Below are positions 49,262-58,691 of a stretch of 64,000 bases of DNA, in pieces. Numbering within the stretch: position 1 is the stretch's first letter; the number at the start of each line of letters is the position of its first letter. A program made the position numbers and the translations under genes. The DNA is taken from NCBI GenBank assembly GCA_029959085.1, contig JARWIR010000035.1:3950501-4014500 (forward strand), read 5' to 3'. This stretch comes from Nemophila menziesii (lineage: Eukaryota; Streptophyta; Magnoliopsida; Boraginales; Hydrophyllaceae). The notes beneath the pieces were generated by a model. The model ran no database searches, was not told the DNA's origin, and saw only the letters and a list, made by a program, of their open reading frames with translations.

Positions 49262-49705
49262 TCTGCTATCTATAATTTAAAGGAAATAAAAAAACAAATA
49301 TTACATTCTTTACGAATTAAATACTTAATTATTACAATATGAATAACTGAATAAATTATTACAAATTGAATAATTAAATAAATAATTATTACGATCAAAT
49401 AAATAAATAATTATTAAAATCAAATAAATAAATAATTATTACAATAAAATAAATAAATAATTAATTAATACAACATTTGATCCTAATAAAAAATTTACTG
49501 GATATAATCTGTAACAAAAATAATAAATTTGTACAAATAAAATAAATTATTACATATGAATATCTATATTTTTTTGAATTGCCTTGTAAATTTTTGTAAT
49601 TATTTTAAATTAGAAATTTCGTATTTTAAGTTTTTAGAAATTTTATCCTAAAACAAATTTACCCTAAAACAATTATAATTTTTTAAGAAAAGTTTGTCAA
49701 ACAAT
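49262..49705. other. AT-rich remainder of CACTA-1, no gene
   Basis: Short A/T-rich tandem text ('aataaataaataattatta' forms at 49375-49470) lies upstream of the decayed gene. It ends at a TA microsatellite. No further transposon terminus is visible. Confidence 0.5.
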
Positions 49706-49708
49706 CTT

Positions 49709-49761
<53 letters not shown>
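49706..49761. repeat. TA dinucleotide microsatellite
   Basis: A nearly pure (TA)n run of about 56 bp. The related relic LTR at 2400 also begins at a TA run (2409-2438), so the repeat marks the common end of the shared sequence. Confidence 0.9.
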
Positions 49762-49763
<2 letters not shown>

Positions 49764-50125
49764 AGCTGAATTATATATATCTTTCATCAAATTACTTAAT
49801 AAATCATATTAGTTTAATTAAAATTCTACCAATTGTCAAAAATGAAATAAGAATGTATTGAGCTGAATTAATTTACCATGACTCATTCAATGTTATGTTG
49901 TTGATTTCATTAAAGTTTAAAACAGTAATGATCTGACAAACTAAATAATAAAATTAAAACATTTTTATTTTCTTTATAATTTGTTAGTCTAATTGTTAGT
50001 AAAAATATGTGTCCTAACTCAGATAAATTTACTATTACTATGAAAAATACTTGTGTTAAACTAAATAATATGTATGGAACTAAAAAAATAAAATATGTAT
50101 GAATAATTAAATCTTAATCCTCTTT
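49762..50125 (-). repeat. Relic gypsy LTR, left part split by gypsy-III
   Basis: Matches 2440-2790 closely ('gactcattcaatgttatg' versus 'ggctcattcaatgttatt'). It resumes at 56195 after gypsy-III. The last five bases (tcttt, 50121-50125) are the target duplication of gypsy-III. Confidence 0.85.
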
Positions 50126-51926
50126 TGATGTCTCCCTATTTGTTTAAATTATTAGACCTTTGGAGACATCCTTTTAGGTGAATAAAGGACTTATTTGATA
50201 GACTTTTAGGTTTATTTGTTGACAAAAAAAAAAAAAAAAAAAAAGATCATATTTCACTTTTTCCCCTTGGAAATTAACTATTTGCAGATTCTGAGCTTTT
50301 GTGCGTAAATTTGACTATTATTAATGCAAAATTAATCGGTTCTTGAATTTCATGAAAGACCAATCCAAGGAGGAGAAGTAAGAATTTAAGTCTTAGTGTA
50401 TTTTAGAGTGTTAGGAAATGTTTTTACTCAAGTTTCTATTTTTAGAGTGCACTTTCCTATTTCTATTTCTTGATTTATTGATTTATTCTTTTTAAGCATA
50501 TGCGGTTTAATTATTTATTTAATGTGAAGCTTTAAAAGATAAATGGCAAATACTTAGAGACCAAGTCAAGATAAAGGAGTAAAGGAAAGAAGATTTACAT
50601 GGAAATAAGAAGATTTAGGAAAGATATATACAAAGAAGGAAAAGATAAAGCTGCCTTATGAATCTGAAATTCCAGCCACGTTTTAAAAATAAGTCCATAA
50701 CTTACGATTGGCTAGGAATCTGGACGAATGGTCTGCACCAATAGAAAGCTCTTTCCAAGACAAGCAGTTTCATATATTGGAACTCTTCCAACGGATAAGT
50801 ATTGAAAAAGATATGACCAAATCAAATCAGCAGCAGAATCTTACCTTTCCTAGATTTTAGGGCTACGAATTTAAGAGTTCTTGCCTTGTCTTCCACTCCA
50901 AGTAATTCGACCTAGGGCTTGCTAACACCTATAAATACACCCCTTAGACCTCATAATTCAGTACCTCTCACAATTCATTCAGTATTTACATCTTTAGAGA
51001 CAGCGTCAAGAGGCGGAAGCAAGAGCAGAAGCTGGAGAATCTTTTTCCTCCAACAATAGTTCAAGCCAATTCATCTATCTAGGTTCTTATTTTATTTTTC
51101 TTATTAGGACATGTATATTATTAATTTCTTTATTGTTTTTATTTCAATTATGAGCTAAACCTTAATTACTTGAGAATCGTAATGGGATGAACCCTAATTT
51201 TCTTAATTCATGTATTTCAATTTGAGATTAGTTTCTAGTTTAATTTGAATTAGGTATTTCATATTGTTTCTTATTTTATATTAATTTCACTATCAATGAA
51301 TTAGCTAATCGGAGATAGGTCATAGTAATTAAGCTATTCACTTTGGTGGGGAAGTGATCGCCTTGACGGGGGGTTTAATTACTGAACTAGATAATAAACG
51401 TAAGGTAGAAATTATTGATCTTGACGGACTTAGTTAACCTTATAGACAATTGGGTAAAATAGTATTCATTCGAAGGTGGATTATAATCGCCCTGACGGGG
51501 TTTGTAACACCTAAGAATAGCTCCTAGGTCCACCTTGACGGGGGCTAGGAGATTATAGAGTCCCGACTAATATAGAAATATCAGTTCTGCCCTTAAAGAA
51601 AGCATTAATTAGGTAAGTTTAGGTGATTTCCTAGCGAGACTCAAGTATAGCTCATATCTGCGTCTTAGTCCTTTAGTATTTATTTCCAGTAATTTATTTC
51701 TTTGCGTCTAGTAGTTTAATAACTCAAAACCAAATAACTATTTCTTATCTTTTATTTTCTGTATTTGCAATTACTACTACTTGTTTATTGAACACATGGG
51801 TTATACCAGTCCAATCCCTGAGAACGAAACCCGACTTGTCGGAGTATTACTTGGACAACCGTACACTTGCGGTATTGTGGTTCCTTTATTTTCGTACTTA
51901 ATTTAATAACACACCAGGACTCACCA
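50126..51926 (+). repeat. Full LTR of gypsy-III
   Basis: 1801 bp, TGATGTCTCC...GGACTCACCA. A TATA-like tataaata lies at 50930-50937. Four C(C/T)TGACGGGG-type motifs lie at 51361, about 51419, 51490 and 51533. A run of about 22 A residues at 50225-50247 is absent from the inverted LTR fragment at 51951-52059. Confidence 0.9.
50930..50937 (+). promoter_or_regulatory. TATA-like box in gypsy-III LTR
   Basis: tataaata in the context 'aacacctataaatacacccc', about 805 bp into the LTR, similar in context to gypsy-II ('cactataaatacagcctc'). Confidence 0.55.
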
Positions 51927-51932
51927 AGTTTT

Positions 51933-51950
51933 TGGCGCCGCTGCCGGGGA
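51933..51950 (+). promoter_or_regulatory. Primer binding site of gypsy-III, plus strand
   Basis: TGGCGCCGCTGCCGGGGA, six bases after the LTR end. It is followed not by leader but by an inverted LTR fragment; the joint shares 'gggga' between the two partners. A second, minus-strand copy lies at 56136-56119 and is followed by the proper leader. Confidence 0.88.
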
Positions 51951-52059
51951 GAAAGTGAAATATGATCAAATAAGCCTAAAAGTCAATCAAATAAGTCATT
52001 TATTCACCTAAAAGGATCTCTCCAAAGGGATAATAATTAGAACAAATAGGGCGACATCA
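51951..52059 (-). repeat. Inverted LTR fragment inside gypsy-III
   Basis: The reverse complement matches the first roughly 140 bases of the gypsy-III LTR minus its poly(A) run (TGATGTCGCCC... to GATCATATTTCACTTT). A minus-strand polypurine tract (52076-52060) precedes it, as expected for the 3' LTR start. Confidence 0.88.
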
Positions 52060-53430
52060 AGACCCCAATCTCAAACCTTTGTCGTCCCGACAAAGTAAAA
52101 TAAAAACAAAGGATCTTTTAGCTGAACGCAGAAGGTAGAATCTAGAAAATAATCCCAACGCAAAACTTATAACAAATTTCATATAGTCTAATCTAGGAAT
52201 TATATACACATACACTTATCATGCAAAATCAGACACAAAATAATATCAATCCAAAATTAATTTCACAATGCTAGAAGGTTACGCTTAATACTTATCTCAA
52301 GATGGTGGCTATAGGGTGTTCCTCGATCTTTACTTGCTTTGAACGCTTCACTTAGCATACTCCCTATTAACTCACTGTTCATCTAGGAATCACGAGGACT
52401 TTACGGTTTTAGCGTAGGCTGAAGGACGGCATGGTATGTATATTTGGTAGATTTGAAGTGAGCTTTTGGATCTCTCCTCACTTACCATCAACAAACTGTC
52501 CAGGAGTTTGAGTTTACACTCGAATAACGTTCTCACTCAACCTATTTGACACGCTTAATTAGCGTCCCCAAATTAACCCAATAAGCACTAAAGATGATTC
52601 ACTTAAAAATTCCTCTTTGCCGGTCCGAATGTATTTTCTTTTTAAATCATTTTTTTCTTTTGTATAGCTATGACTCTCTTTTTTGATATTGAGATATCAT
52701 GCTATTTTTCATAGTTATGCCTATTCACAACTTGAGCTCGAAGCTTCTTTTCCATTCACTATTACCCCGGCAAAGGGTTACAATATCATAAACCTGTGAA
52801 TCATCAAAATATATAACCAAGCACAATTGATAAGCTCAAAAATCTCAACCCAATAAATTCCCTTAATAGTGGACCCACCACCCCAAACTCAAGCTCAAGA
52901 CAGGAAGTCTCAGGATCGTGATTCAAGTGCGGGTCATATGGTCATGCCTAACAATCTAAAGGGATATTGGCTTATAATGTGGCGACAAAAGAAGGGCTTA
53001 AAGGCTAAAAATTTGGCTAAGAAGGATGTAATTAATTCAGTGATAGAAGGCCAAACAGGATTCAAAGGGCTAACAAAGAAGTGCCTCTATCATCTTCCTA
53101 TTTACACAACTTGCCTCTAGTTCATACCTAAGTGGGTTCTCTACTCATTTAGATCTCACGTTCTACAAACCACCTATTATCCTTAAGCACAAGTTTACTT
53201 CTTTTGCATTGTTCATTAATTCTTCCTATCAATTACTCATGTTTGCATGCAATCTAAGTGCGGTTTACACTAAAGTCAACTATTTTCTATCATAAATTCA
53301 TAAAAATCATGCTTGATGAGGGCATTTAAAATACTCTGCAGCTCTACAGTCAAAACATTCCTCAAACTAAAATTTTAAAAAAACCGTAAAACACATAAAA
53401 TTGGGATGAGGCAACGAACCCCACCCCAAA
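52060..53430 (-). other. 3' non-coding region of gypsy-III (inverted)
   Basis: The polypurine tract TTTGAGATTGGGGTCT is at 52076-52060 on the minus strand. 53165 to 52378 matches gypsy-II 34975-35790. A second purine tract (minus strand, gagtttggggtggtggg) lies at about 52890-52872 and a third near 53430-53418. The plus-strand frame at 52869-53120 falls in this region and is not a gene. Confidence 0.75.
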
Positions 53431-53796
53431 CTAAAAAATGAGTCGTGTCCCCATGACTCGAAAAAGACTCAATAAAGCAATTAAACAATTAAAACAAATA
53501 AGAAAGGGATAGGAAAACGTATCTGAACTAGCACGAAGCTGGTTTCCATTGTTGCGTGTAAGTTGATCTCCTTGTGTTGCGTAGGTGGCATGTTGAACAT
53601 TGCTCACTCCACGTAATATGATTTGCATAAGCTCCAACTCTTTTGTGAGTTTTTCTATGGTTGGTAACACCTCTTCTTGAATATCCTCCAAAAATTTCAT
53701 TCTTTCAACTACATCCTTTAACACCCAAAAATAATAAGAGGTTCTCGAACTTCCTCTTCCTCTCCATGGTATTCTTGTCTTCCCAATCTTCGACAT
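53431..53796 (-). CDS. Small coiled-coil protein of gypsy-III, unknown function
   Basis: 121 residues from the ATG at 53796. The start is basic (MSKIGKTRIPWRGRGSSRTS). Residues about 24-60 form a predicted coiled coil (VVERMKFLEDIQEEVLPTIE), and the end is hydrophobic where it reads through the conserved hairpin. It occupies the same place as the 154-residue ORF of gypsy-II (34136-34600) and shares a GSS-T-S stretch followed by a VER-type coiled coil. This supports a common origin. No known family is recognised. Confidence 0.5.
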   Translation of the reverse strand: MSKIGKTRIPWRGRGSSRTSYYFWVLKDVVERMKFLEDIQEEVLPTIEKLTKELELMQIILRGVSNVQHATYATQGDQLTRNNGNQLRASSDTFSYPFLICFNCLIALLSLFRVMGTRLIF

Positions 53797-54189
53797 CTCA
53801 ATGAACCCCAAACTCAAAACTTCAAATAATCAAAAACTAGAGAAGAGTTTTGAAATTTGATGTTTTGAGGATTTGTAATGAAGGATTATGGTGTTATATG
53901 AGATGGGTAATGAATATGTAATGGCTTGGGGAAGGTTTAATGAATAGAATTGAAGCTTTGATGAAGAGGCTTAAGGTTAAAGGAGAACATTTCTTGATGT
54001 TCTTGAATGATTGTGGTGTTGGATGTGTGTTTGGAATGAAATAGGAGGAAGGGTTTTATGTTCTTTGGTGTTGTAGTGGTCTTTGTGCAGGTACATAAGG
54101 GTTAGGATCTGGAAAATTCGTTTTTGAAGAGGCTAGGGTTTGATCTTGACAAGGTAAGAAGCGTATTAGGTGAAGACTCTTCAAAACCG

Positions 54190-54430
54190 ACATAGCGCGG
54201 TATACCGGACCTATCGTGCTGTATACCGGACCACGCGTTGACAATTTTTTCTCCTTTCAGCAATAAGCCCGAGTCTCATACCCGTGTCACGGGTTTTTTC
54301 TCCTACGGTATACCGGACCAGAGGCGCGGTATACCGGACCTGTCATGCTTCGATTTCGGACCTCTCGGCAATAAACCCGCATCACATACCCGTGTTACGG
54401 GTTTTCCATGGCGCGGTATACCGGACTTGC
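54190..54430 (-). repeat. GC-rich palindrome array in gypsy-III
   Basis: Five copies of (GC)GGTATACCGGA, itself built on the palindrome GGTATACC, lie at about 54197, 54218, 54306, 54326 and 54412. Two longer palindromes, ACCCGTGTCACGGGT (54280-54294) and ACCCGTGTTACGGGT (54388-54402), lie 108 bp apart. It is the counterpart of the array in gypsy-II (33405-33775), with the same arms (ACCCGT/ACGGGT) but different loops. Confidence 0.8.
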
Positions 54431-54745
54431 CTGCGAATTTTTTCAAGTTGTTCCTTGTGAATTCCTTAGCACCCCAAACTCAATTCCTGCACTATTTAAC
54501 ACACTACCTTTCTCATTTCTTTTAAAAGTAGACACTAAAACTCGACACTAACTTAGAATTATACACTAGGAATTGAAAAACATAAAGCAAATTAAACATG
54601 GGTTGTCTTTCATGAAGCACTTTTGTTTATTACGTCTTTAAGTTCGACGCGTTACCTTCCATGAAGATGGTATTGAGGCCCTTGCGGTTCTCCTCCGCTT
54701 AAATTCGCCTCGTCCTTGGCATGTAAGCTTAAGAACTTTCCAACC

Positions 54746-55495
54746 TCAAGTTTTATTTAATTGATCTTTAAAAGGGGGTGGGTAAGTACTTCGTTTCTCC
54801 TTCTTATTTTCACGACGAAACTCATTTTCCCCCACACAATAGTAAATGACCGTTCTCCATGGTATAAGCTCACTTTTATTCCTCGTTGCAATCTCACATT
54901 CCTCTTTAAAATGTGGTGGGTAGGTGCTCCTCCTCGCCGCTTTACTCTCGTGGTGTGGCACCTTGCTTGCATAGCACATGTTGATCCTTTGTATAGTTGG
55001 TGTAGGTGATTCGAATTTTTTAGCTCTAATCTCTTTCATGATTCGGGGTAGAGATGGTAATTGGTGAACTTTTTGTGGTGGAGATTCTACTTCTGTTTTA
55101 GCATGAACCTTGAATTCTTCAATTGATTCTCCAACCACTTCAGATTCGTCTTTGTTGTCAACCCAATCTTCTACTATTACCTCATCATATTTTTGCTTTG
55201 TAATTTCTATAACCTCGATCACCACCTCTTCTTGTTTGCGTTCTAAATCTCGATCATGTGCATGCACTATAGGAATAGCAATTTCTGTGTTAACTTCTAG
55301 GAATTGCGTTGCTACTCCTTCTTCTACCATGCTAACAAGATTCTCAACCACATGGTGGTCTCCATTTATAATCGGCACGGTGGTCGTATCACTATCACTA
55401 ATATTGTCATTCAACATTTCCTCCTCAACTACTTCTTCCAGTTCATAAGATTTGCTACTGCTCTTGGTAAGTTGGGAAGCCAGATCATCTAGCAT
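54746..55495 (-). CDS. Gypsy-III internal ORF 2, unknown (249 residues)
   Basis: Starts at an ATG eight bases after ORF 1 ends, in another frame. It is strongly acidic over residues about 15-140 (YELEEVVEEEMLND and similar), then basic toward the end. A segment is duplicated inside it: RRSTYPPHFKEE near residue 187 and KRSTYPPPFKDQ near 233. I see no zinc knuckle, protease or RT motif. By position it replaces the gag tail and pol of a normal gypsy element. It may be a frame-shifted continuation of ORF 1. Confidence 0.55.
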   Translation of the reverse strand: MLDDLASQLTKSSSKSYELEEVVEEEMLNDNISDSDTTTVPIINGDHHVVENLVSMVEEGVATQFLEVNTEIAIPIVHAHDRDLERKQEEVVIEVIEITKQKYDEVIVEDWVDNKDESEVVGESIEEFKVHAKTEVESPPQKVHQLPSLPRIMKEIRAKKFESPTPTIQRINMCYASKVPHHESKAARRSTYPPHFKEECEIATRNKSELIPWRTVIYYCVGENEFRRENKKEKRSTYPPPFKDQLNKT

Positions 55496-55500
55496 CTGTT

Positions 55501-55983
55501 TTATTCTTTCATGTTGCTTTCCTCATCTCTTTCCTTTTGCTCTTGATCTCTTCCCATGATTTTATCTTCGCCACGGTATTCGAATGTGGGGTCTTCATAA
55601 GACTTGGTTTTGCTCTCGGCAAAGTCATGAGAATTATATTTGGAGCCCCTTTCGTTTAACTTCCGTTCTATTTTTGCACTGCTTTCCTCGCTGTTGCGAA
55701 TGTATTTAGCAAGTGTCTCATTCAAATCGGCCAGAGTAATATGTGGAGGTTGTGGAATGTTCCATCTTTGATCTTGTTGATAGTGATATGATGATGGTTC
55801 TTGATGATAGTGATACAGAAATTGTTGTTGATTATTCCCGATCCATTGGTTGTTCCAACTCTCCTCTTGCGGGTGTTGATAAGGTGGTTGGTAGAAGTTA
55901 GTACCCCATTGTTGTTGTCCTGAAGAGTCTTCCCAATAATCATATGGATCGGGATCTGGGTAATGTCCTCTATATATGTTCAA
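55501..55983 (-). CDS. Gypsy-III internal ORF 1, gag-like tail (160 residues, no clear ATG)
   Basis: The open frame continues upstream of 55983 without an ATG, so translation may depend on splicing or another start. It is rich in Y, Q and N (NNQWIGNNQQQFLYHYHQ), like the segment after the zinc knuckle in Athila-type gag. A region resembling a gag helical segment follows (ITLADLNETLAKYIRNSEES), and then a charged tail. The capsid domain itself is missing. It probably derives from gag by deletion; that is inference. Confidence 0.5.
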   Translation of the reverse strand: MNIYRGHYPDPDPYDYWEDSSGQQQWGTNFYQPPYQHPQEESWNNQWIGNNQQQFLYHYHQEPSSYHYQQDQRWNIPQPPHITLADLNETLAKYIRNSEESSAKIERKLNERGSKYNSHDFAESKTKSYEDPTFEYRGEDKIMGRDQEQKERDEESNMKE

Positions 55984-56118
55984 TAAAATCTCTTGATCAT
56001 TACCTGAATAAAGAACTTGTAAAAGAAAAAAACAAAAACCAAGCGTAAAACTAAAAAATAAAAATAAATAAACAATTAAAATTACTTAAAAATTAAACAA
56101 CGGGGTCACACGCTGCAA

Positions 56119-56136
56119 TCCCCGGCAGCGGCGCCA
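56119..56136 (-). promoter_or_regulatory. Second primer binding site of gypsy-III, minus strand
   Basis: The minus strand reads TGGCGCCGCTGCCGGGGA and is followed by a normal leader (ttgcagcgtgtgacc). To its right, 'aaaact' and TGGTGG represent the inverted LTR end, which fuses within about four bases to the plus-strand LTR end. Confidence 0.88.
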
Positions 56137-56142
56137 AAAACT

Positions 56143-56194
56143 TGGTGGTTCCTTTTATTTTCGCATTAATTTTGTAACACACCAGGACCCACCA
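56143..56194 (+). repeat. 52 bp LTR end closing gypsy-III
   Basis: Matches the last 50 or so bases of the full LTR ('ttccttt(t)attttcg' to 'aacacaccagga'). It ends CCCACCA and is followed by the target duplication. Confidence 0.88.
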
Positions 56195-57665
56195 TCTTTT
56201 AATTTTTTAGATGATCAACTAACCATCATCTTAGCCACCCATGTCTTAGTATTTTTGTTATTGATGGCTTTTAACATTCTACAAGTCTATTTATAAATTT
56301 TTTGCATGATTGTTAATTCGTCCCCAAGTGAAAAAATAAAATAAATAAATAACATCATCAATTTGAGAGAAAGGAGAAAAAAACTAGAAATAGCTTTAAA
56401 TATACTATCTTATTTACTCATCATAGATTCATTGTAAAATATTGTATAACATATTTCAAATTATAATATTTATGTTAATATATTTACCTGTTTTAACATT
56501 AGAGGACGTACTTTAAAATCGTAGTTATAGAAGACGAAATTACATGACCATCAATCATTTGGCTGTACATAAAAATATATGAGTCAATATATATATTCAT
56601 AACTTTGGACAATACAAAACAATTTTATTATCAAAAAAATTTAAATTTTAATTTCTAATTTATAAATACAAATTGAATAACACCAATCAACATACTTTTT
56701 TTTCTTCAATATTTTTTAATTGTAATTATAAAAATAAGTTAAATTATCTAGATGTTGCGGTGAGAATATGTCTATAGCTTCAAGGGAAGAAATTACAAAG
56801 TTACGGGCTTTTCAAAAACAAGGGTTTGTATATTGTGGATGACCTAATTATGGACTTGTTTTGCTTTGTCTTTTGGACTCTACTCGCTCAAATGTTGACT
56901 ATCTATATCTCTAAACCTAGCCGAATCAAATTAAATGTTTAAAGACTTGTAATACAATGGACTAACTGTTTGAAAAACGAGCGGGCCATATGTACCTATT
57001 CTCTATGTTTATTCTCTTTTTGTTTAACTATAAAACTTTAAATATCACTGATAATTTCTATGCATTAAGTAATGTGTTGTAGCATTTAGCAGATTTCAAT
57101 AAAAGTTACAATGTGTAAGTTTTACAACTACATGAAAACGTTAAGAACCATTTAGAAACTTTAATTAATAGTCAAAAAGTCTAGCAAGAAAATTAGAAAT
57201 GTGAAGAGCTATTAGTTCGGACATAGCACTTAATATTTCAACATAAAAAATAAACTTAAACTCAGATAAATAGAAACATCATGGGATGAGATGATTTACC
57301 TTATCAACTAAAATGATAAGTAAATTTGGGAATTCTCGAGTACCTATGATGAGGAAAAACAAAAATGTTAAACACAAAATCATGTTATAAAATATAATCC
57401 CTACTATTTAAATTCCATCCGCTGGGTATGAACTCTTGACTAGTACGTGTACATGGTCTACATTAGAAACAATCACATTAATTCTACAAATGATAATACT
57501 GAATACGTATTTTTGAAAAAGAATTGAATAAGCAAAAAAAAGAAATAAAAGTCATGATGTATCCAAATAAGTCAAATACATAAATCTCCCAACGATGCTA
57601 AAATAACTCAAGTAGCTATAGTTGTTCCGATAGAATGAACTTAAACAATAAAAACAAAATTCCAT
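56195..57665 (-). repeat. Relic gypsy LTR, right part
   Basis: On the minus strand it runs from the equivalent of 20915 (at 57665) through 21230 and 21520 to the gypsy-III site. It matches 2790-4085 and the plus-strand relic LTRs of the complex unit. No protein is encoded. Confidence 0.82.
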
Positions 57666-57952
57666 TTTCGATTCTAATGTATAATAAAATATTTTTTTTG
57701 TCGAATACTTGAGTTGTAGGACTTTTTTCCCATAAAAGAATCAAAAATTTAATATAGAGAGGGGTGTGAGTCTTTTGATAGTGATATACATTGGAATTAA
57801 TAGTTTTAGTATTTGCAAGGAAGGGAATTTGTAATTATGCTTGAGAGAGCTGAAGAAGCAGATTTTCCAATTAATAGGAAAATCCATATTCACTCCTATT
57901 GTTTTAAAAGGGAGAAATACTCTCGTGTGGTTTTCCAATTCGATACACCATT
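57666..57952. other. Short spacer before CACTA-2, nothing recognised
   Basis: About 290 bp between the relic LTR and the CACTA-2 terminus. Short open frames cross it into the transposon end and are not genes. Confidence 0.5.
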
Positions 57953-58385
57953 CACTACTGGATTCGCCTGGTTTCGCGACGACACGCGTCGTCGCGAATC
58001 CGAGCAAAATCGTCGCTAATTTCGTTTAGCGACGAATTTTCGTCGCTAAGCTGTCGTCTCTATTCCGGCGTCGCTAATTTGAGATTAGCAACGAATAATT
58101 GTGATTTTGTCCCTAATTACTCAGACTTTTAACCACGAGGGCTTGCGTCGCGAAATTAAGAGATTAGCGACGACTAATTACCGACAAAACGCCGTCGCTA
58201 ATCTCTTAATTAGTTTTTCTTTAATTTTTAATCGAAAATAAATTAATTGAATTTTCTTTTTTTTATTTGTTTAACGACAACACATTAGCGACAGTCTGGT
58301 CGTCGCTAATATTTTTTAATTTTTTTTTTCTAAAATCATTATTTATTTATTTTATTTCATAGTTAGCGACGATGCACTAGTCGTC
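57953..58385. repeat. CACTA-2 terminal and subterminal repeats
   Basis: Direct and inverted TTAGCGACGA/TCGTCGCTAA motifs. The tip holds a perfect hairpin at 57973-57998: 11 bp arms (TTCGCGACGAC and its complement) around the loop ACGC. A second hairpin near 58026-58049 pairs TTAGCGACGAA with its complement. These are expected binding sites for the TnpA-like protein. Confidence 0.85.
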
Positions 58386-58691
58386 GCTATTCATATTTTT
58401 TATTTTTTTATATAATTTTTATTTTTATTTAAATTTTATTGGGTATTATTTAAATTTTATTTTTTATTATTTAAATTGTAGTTTTTATTATTATTTTGAT
58501 TTTAAATATAATGCAAAATTATAAATAAATAAAAATCCAAAAATACATATAAAATACGATAATTCGATTCAAATACTAAACGTGAAATAAAGTCAAACAT
58601 AGTCAAAGTCAAAATGAAAGTCAAACATACGGAATAAACTTAAAAGTCTTAAAATCACAAACTAAACCAACCAAATAAATAAATAAAAAGC

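Larger units (their letters stand above)
47117..49690 (-). mobile_element. CACTA-1: truncated En/Spm-type DNA transposon
   Basis: The left terminus is CACTACAACATTC at 47117. It is followed by subterminal repeats (CGTCGGTAAA and TTAGCGACGA forms, 47145-47540) and, on the minus strand, by the exons of a decayed Transposase_24-type gene (49249-47771). The other end is missing: the sequence reaches a TA microsatellite at about 49690-49761 and then relic LTR. It is related to CACTA-2 but more decayed. Confidence 0.82.
50126..56194 (+). mobile_element. Gypsy-III: non-autonomous gypsy element with inverted interior
   Basis: It is flanked by perfect 5 bp duplications (tcttt at 50121-50125 and 56195-56199). 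The unoccupied site is visible in the paralogous relic LTR near 2775-2795. The element starts TGATGTCTCC and ends CCCACCA. It has a full plus-strand LTR (50126-51926) and primer site (51933-51950). The interior is then reversed: the first part of an LTR (52059-51951), polypurine tract, conserved 3' region, coiled-coil ORF, palindrome array, two main ORFs and a second primer site (56136-56119), all on the minus strand. Only the last 52 bp of the plus-strand LTR close the element. No RT or integrase is present. Confidence 0.88.

Noticed and set aside
52869..53120. 83-codon plus-strand frame starting MDPPPQTQAQ
   Set aside because: It runs antisense through the conserved 3' non-coding region of gypsy-III, and gypsy-II has no matching frame.
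55110..55448. Serine/threonine-rich plus-strand frame
   Set aside because: It is the antisense of the acidic ORF 2 of gypsy-III and is explained by that codon usage.
50126..56194. Two separate nested elements instead of one inverted element
   Set aside because: A nested insertion would need its own two LTRs and a target duplication inside. Only partial LTR pieces are present, and the outer 5 bp duplications match each other, so one rearranged element is simpler.
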